NCBI GenBank assembly: GCA_017442465.1
Contig: JAFRZQ010000358.1
Coordinates: 1 to 9,957 of the forward strand
DNA: 9,957 bases
DNA from: Anaerotignum sp.
GTDB lineage: Bacteria; Bacillota; Clostridia; Lachnospirales; Anaerotignaceae
Reading direction: 5' to 3'
Shown: in pieces, positions 7,735-9,957 of the stretch
How the letters are laid out: the number at the start of each line of letters is the position of its first letter
Numbering within the stretch: position 1 is the first letter of the stretch
Notes under the pieces: generated by a model
Database searches by the model: none
What the model was told of the DNA's origin: nothing
What the model saw: the letters and a program-made list of their open reading frames with translations, nothing else
Made by a program: the position numbers and the translations under genes

Positions 7735-8184
7735 TCACAGTTCGGATGTGCAGTGGCCGCATCTTGTTGCATCGATGGGGATTTCAGATTTGCAGTAAGG
7801 GCAAACCTTTGTTGTAGGTGCTGCTTCGGGTGCGGGTGCTTCGGGTTTTTTCATCTTTACCAGTGCCTTCAGGGTAAAGAAGATCACGATAGCAACGATC
7901 AGGAAATCCAGTACCTGTGTGATGAATGTACCATAAGCGATAGTTGCTGTAGCCGCCTGGGCTTCTTCCAGTGTTGCGTATGTATTGCCGTCCAGAGGCA
8001 GGAACATCTGTGTGAAGTCTTTGCCGCCTGTGATCTTGCCGATGACGGGCATTACCAGATCATTTACAAAGGATGTTACGATCTTACTGAACGCACCGCC
8101 GATGATAACGCCGACAGCCATGTCAACGACATTCCCTTTCACCGCAAATTCCTTAAATTCTTTTAATGTATCTTTGAAAGCCAT
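7735..8184 (-). CDS. mscL: Large-conductance mechanosensitive channel MscL with C-terminal zinc ribbon
   Basis: Pentameric channel that opens under membrane tension and releases solutes during hypo-osmotic shock. The 149-residue protein starts MAFKDTLKEFKEFAVKGNVVDMAVGVIIGGAFSKIV in family fashion: an N-terminal helix, TM1 (about 17-45, with the Gly/Ala-rich pore constriction VGVIIGGAF), a periplasmic loop (50-80) and TM2 (about 83-107). After the basic KMKK cluster, a Pro/Ala linker leads to CPYC (128-131) and CGHC (142-145), a compact zinc ribbon in place of a plain C-terminal helix. AAGGAGG lies eight bases before the ATG. The gene has its own promoter at 8229-8257 and is transcribed divergently from mgtE. 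Confidence 0.95.
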   Translation of the reverse strand: MAFKDTLKEFKEFAVKGNVVDMAVGVIIGGAFSKIVTSFVNDLVMPVIGKITGGKDFTQMFLPLDGNTYATLEEAQAATATIAYGTFITQVLDFLIVAIVIFFTLKALVKMKKPEAPAPEAAPTTKVCPYCKSEIPIDATRCGHCTSEL

Positions 8185-8228
8185 GGATATTCCTCCTTAA
8201 AAATTGCATAAAACACATATTTTTCCTT

Positions 8229-8257
8229 AGTATATCAAAAAAACAGACCATGTCCAA
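8229..8257 (-). promoter_or_regulatory. mscL promoter
   Basis: On the minus strand, TTGGAC (8257-8252) and TATACT (8234-8229) are separated by 17 bases. A TG dinucleotide one base upstream of the -10 makes it an extended element. The start of transcription would be near 8222, giving a leader of about 40 bases containing the Shine-Dalgarno site. Confidence 0.8.
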
Positions 8258-8297
8258 TAGGAACTGCAAACTTTTCACCAAATTTTCCGAAAGGGTG

Positions 8298-8326
8298 TTG
8301 ACTGAAATTTTTTGAAGGCATATACT
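8298..8326 (+). promoter_or_regulatory. Strong sigma-A-type promoter of mgtE
   Basis: TTGACT (8298-8303) and TATACT (8321-8326) are exactly 17 bases apart. Transcription would start near 8333, about 255 bases before the mgtE start codon. The long leader and strong promoter suggest that control is exerted after initiation. Confidence 0.85.
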
Positions 8327-8374
8327 AAAAGAGCTGAGAAATACGATTATTTTGGAAAGATGAGGTGAAACGGA

Positions 8375-8491
8375 ATGGACGGCAGTCATAGTAAGGATAG
8401 CATCCCTTTAGAACCTGAGGGTAATCGACGATCTGTTGAAATGAATATTGCCGTGCAGCCGGGACAGCCTCTTTTTATGTTTATAGGCTGA
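8375..8491 (+). CDS. Putative mgtE leader peptide (38 residues)
   Basis: A short ORF lies inside the mgtE leader: ATG at 8375, stop TGA at 8489-8491. GAGGTG at 8362-8367, seven bases before the ATG, is a good ribosome binding site. The peptide begins MDGSHSKD, continues with a Pro/acidic stretch IPLEPEG (residues 10-16), then NRR encoded by tandem CGA codons (R18-R19), and ends in a hydrophobic run (PLFMFIG). It has no resemblance to a membrane transporter fragment. The mix of Glu-Pro repeats and Arg codons recalls MgtL, the short peptide before Salmonella and E. coli mgtA, whose Pro/acidic codons make ribosomes drop off at low Mg2+. The stop codon sits in the 5' arm of the first terminator, so ribosome position could decide its formation. 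Whether it is translated is unproven; it may be chance coding over a structured RNA. Confidence 0.45.
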   Translation: MDGSHSKDSIPLEPEGNRRSVEMNIAVQPGQPLFMFIG

Positions 8492-8516
8492 CTCTGCGTT
8501 TTCATGCCTTTTTTTT
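8485..8516 (+). terminator. First intrinsic terminator in the mgtE leader (T1)
   Basis: AGGC (8485-8488) plus TGA (8489-8491) pair with TCA (8502-8504) and GCCT (8506-8509), with a single bulged T at 8505 and a ten-base loop. Eight T at 8509-8516 follow. Its 5' arm is shared with the antiterminator helix and contains the leader-ORF stop codon. Confidence 0.65.
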
Positions 8517-8524
8517 GAATAAGC

Positions 8525-8566
8525 AGCACGGCGTATTTTTTGTATAGAAAAAGCCCGTGCTTTTTT
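8525..8566 (+). terminator. Second intrinsic terminator in the mgtE leader (T2), just before mgtE
   Basis: AGCACGG (8525-8531) pairs with CCGTGCT (8555-8561), and TTTTT (8536-8540) with AAAAA (8548-8552) inside it; six T at 8561-8566 follow. It ends ten bases before the mgtE Shine-Dalgarno site. Its 5' arm GCACGGC (8526-8532) also matches GCCGTGC at 8450-8456 in the upstream leader helix, a perfect seven-pair alternative. Confidence 0.75.
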
Positions 8567-8587
8567 ATTTGGAATTGGGGTGAAATT

Positions 8588-9946
8588 ATGATGGATGAAG
8601 AAATGCAGATCCTGTTTGATAACTATACGGCGCTGATGGAAAGCGGGCAGTATGTGCAGCTGAAACAGGAATTGAACGAAGAACAGCCTGCCAATATTGC
8701 GGAATATTTTGAAGAACTTTCCGATGATAAACAGCTGTTTATCTTCCGTCTCTTGACAAAGGATGTGGCGGCGGAGGTATTTTCCTTTATGGATAATGAC
8801 ACACAGGAACATATCGTACAGTCTATCACTGACCGAGAAGTACGAAACATCGTAGACGAAATGTTCCTGGACGATACGATCGACTTTCTGGAGGAGGCAC
8901 CTGCCAATCTGGTCAAAAAGGTGCTGCGTAATACGGATGCGGAAACAAGACAGCTCATCAACCGCTTCCTGAATTACCCTGAAAACTCCGCAGGCAGCCT
9001 GATGACCATTGAATTTGTGCGCCTGCGTACCCATATGACAGCGGCTTACGCTCTGTCTGAAATCAAAAAAGTAGGGATGGATAAGGAAACCATCTATACC
9101 TGTTATGTTATCGATGCCCAGAGAAAACTGATCGGCGTAGTGCCTCTGCGGACGCTGATCTGTGCGGATGATAACGCTACCGTGGGAGAACTGATGCAGG
9201 ATGATGTTCTGGCGGTAAATACCCTGGATGACCAGGAAGAAGTTGCAAATATCTTCAAGAAATATAACTGGATGGCTCTGCCTGTGACAGATAAGGAAGG
9301 CAGAATGGTCGGCATCATCACTGTCGATGATATCGTGGACGTTATCGAACAGGAAACCACAGAAGATATGGAACTGATGAATGCTGTCCTGCCCTCTGAT
9401 GATGAATATTTGAAAATGAGTGTAATCGGTCTGGCAAAGAACCGTATTCCCTGGCTGTGTGTGCTGATGATCTCCGGTACATTGAGTGCCTTTGTAATCG
9501 GGATGTATCAGGAACTCTTGGATTCCGTCGTTGTACTTTCCAGTTTTATGACGATCATCACCGGTACAGGTGGTAACGCCGGCTCCCAGGCATCTGCCAT
9601 GATCATTCGTGGTCTTGCTCTGGGGGAAATACAGATGCGTGATACCTTGAAGGTTGTATTCAAAGAACTGCGGGTCGGTGCACTCTGTGGTATCGTTCTG
9701 GCAATCGTCAATATGGCGAGGATGACGTTCTTTGATAACGGTACTCCTTTCAATATTGACCTGACGGTTTCCATCAGTATGGGTGTTGCCGTTGTTCTGG
9801 CAAAAACGCTGGGTTGTAGTTTGCCTATTCTGGCGAAGGCGGTCAAACTGGACCCTGCTATGATGGCAGGTCCTCTGATCACTACGGTGGTCGATGCCAT
9901 CGCACTGGTGGTATATTTCAGTATTGCAACCACATTGATTTTATAA
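8588..9946 (+). CDS. mgtE: Magnesium transporter MgtE
   Basis: Homodimeric Mg2+ channel of the plasma membrane whose cytoplasmic domains close the pore when internal Mg2+ is high. The start is set at ATG 8588, preceded by GGGGTG at 8577-8582; the longer frame from 8540 would begin inside the T2 terminator hairpin. The 452-residue protein has the N-terminal superhelical MgtE_N domain (about 10-130), a pair of CBS domains (about 137-262, with GVVPLRTL and VGIITVDDIVDVI), a connecting plug helix, and a five-helix membrane domain from about 285. That domain contains TGTGGNAGSQASAM and ends with LDPAMMAGPLITTVVDAIALV. Asp436 is at the position of the pore Mg2+-binding aspartate (D432) of the Thermus protein. 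Some family members also carry Co2+. The long attenuator-like leader suggests control at transcription termination or leader translation. It is the last gene in the window; only eleven bases follow. Confidence 0.96.
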   Translation: MMDEEMQILFDNYTALMESGQYVQLKQELNEEQPANIAEYFEELSDDKQLFIFRLLTKDVAAEVFSFMDNDTQEHIVQSITDREVRNIVDEMFLDDTIDFLEEAPANLVKKVLRNTDAETRQLINRFLNYPENSAGSLMTIEFVRLRTHMTAAYALSEIKKVGMDKETIYTCYVIDAQRKLIGVVPLRTLICADDNATVGELMQDDVLAVNTLDDQEEVANIFKKYNWMALPVTDKEGRMVGIITVDDIVDVIEQETTEDMELMNAVLPSDDEYLKMSVIGLAKNRIPWLCVLMISGTLSAFVIGMYQELLDSVVVLSSFMTIITGTGGNAGSQASAMIIRGLALGEIQMRDTLKVVFKELRVGALCGIVLAIVNMARMTFFDNGTPFNIDLTVSISMGVAVVLAKTLGCSLPILAKAVKLDPAMMAGPLITTVVDAIALVVYFSIATTLIL

Positions 9947-9957
9947 TGAAAAAGCCT

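Larger units (their letters stand above)
8362..8516 (+). promoter_or_regulatory. Structured mgtE leader with P1, antiterminator and terminator helices; no known riboswitch class recognised
   Basis: Several helices can be drawn. P1 pairs GAGGU (8362-8366) with GCCUC (8467-8471). Within it CGG (8371-8373) pairs with CCG (8459-8461), and an eight-pair helix joins ACGGCAGU (8379-8386) to AUUGCCGU (8447-8454). The interior holds small hairpins: GGAU/AUCC (8395-8398 with 8402-8405) and UCGAC/GUUGA (8425-8429 with 8435-8439). The P1 3' strand can instead pair as CAGCCT (8465-8470) with AGGCTG (8485-8490); this antiterminator uses the 5' arm of the first terminator (8485-8516). P1, antiterminator and terminator therefore form a mutually exclusive chain, with P1 favouring termination. 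P1 also masks the GAGGTG site of the leader ORF. The helices are visible in the sequence; switching and any ligand (Mg2+ would fit the gene) are inference. Confidence 0.55.

Noticed and set aside
8404..8430. TPP riboswitch-like string in the mgtE leader (CCCTTTAGAACCTGA followed by GGGTAATCGACG)
   Set aside because: It resembles the 3' half of the THI box, but the matching GGGGTGC strand and CTGAGA in the right place are missing. A CTGAGA at 8334-8339 lies at the very start of the transcript with no partner strand before it, and the gene is not a thiamine gene.
8330..8587. M-box (ykoK) Mg2+ riboswitch before mgtE
   Set aside because: Expected from the gene context, but I cannot find the GGTGAGGCTCCT and GTGCTAAA signature strands; a covariance-model search should confirm this.
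8540..8587. N-terminal extension of mgtE by 16 codons
   Set aside because: The upstream start lies inside the T2 terminator hairpin and has no ribosome binding site, whereas ATG 8588 has one.

Overview
The window looks like a chromosomal stretch from a low-to-mid GC Gram-positive bacterium of the Firmicutes, most likely class Clostridia. Three things point there: the gdpP-rplI-dnaB gene order, strong AGGAGG-type ribosome binding sites, and classical sigma-A promoters followed by hairpin plus T-run terminators. I cannot name the species.

Layout. Positions 1-804 (minus strand) hold the 5' part of an AI-2E family permease gene that runs off the left edge. Facing the other way is a housekeeping operon: gdpP (c-di-AMP phosphodiesterase, 1093-3075), rplI (ribosomal protein L9, 3072-3518, overlapping gdpP by ATGA) and dnaB (replicative helicase, 3540-4889). 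It closes with an intrinsic terminator at 4896-4919. A second, independently promoted operon of two tandem paralogous membrane proteins follows (5029-6267 and 6279-7595). Both start with a DUF2812-like domain; their function is unknown. The operon ends in a probably bidirectional terminator at 7605-7635. Then come three back-to-back perfect hairpins (7655-7729), mscL on the minus strand (7735-8184, with an extra C-terminal zinc ribbon), and mgtE (8588-9946), a Mg2+ channel on the plus strand.

The most interesting part is the ~255-nt leader between the strong mgtE promoter (8298-8326) and the mgtE start codon. It holds a short ORF with a good ribosome binding site (8375-8491, 38 codons). Its predicted peptide has a Pro/Glu run (PLEPEG) followed by a pair of Arg codons, recalling the enterobacterial MgtL leader peptide that senses Mg2+. 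The ORF overlaps RNA helices that look mutually exclusive: a P1 stem that would hide the leader ribosome binding site, an antiterminator stem, and two successive intrinsic terminators. The uORF stop codon lies inside the 5' arm of the first terminator. I recognise no known riboswitch class here; the signatures of the M-box, the usual Mg2+ riboswitch, are absent. It is therefore a candidate for an undescribed leader-peptide or riboswitch attenuator controlling magnesium uptake.

Several products deal with ion, osmotic or envelope physiology (GdpP through c-di-AMP, MscL, MgtE), but they are in separate transcription units and nothing in the sequence shows that they act together.
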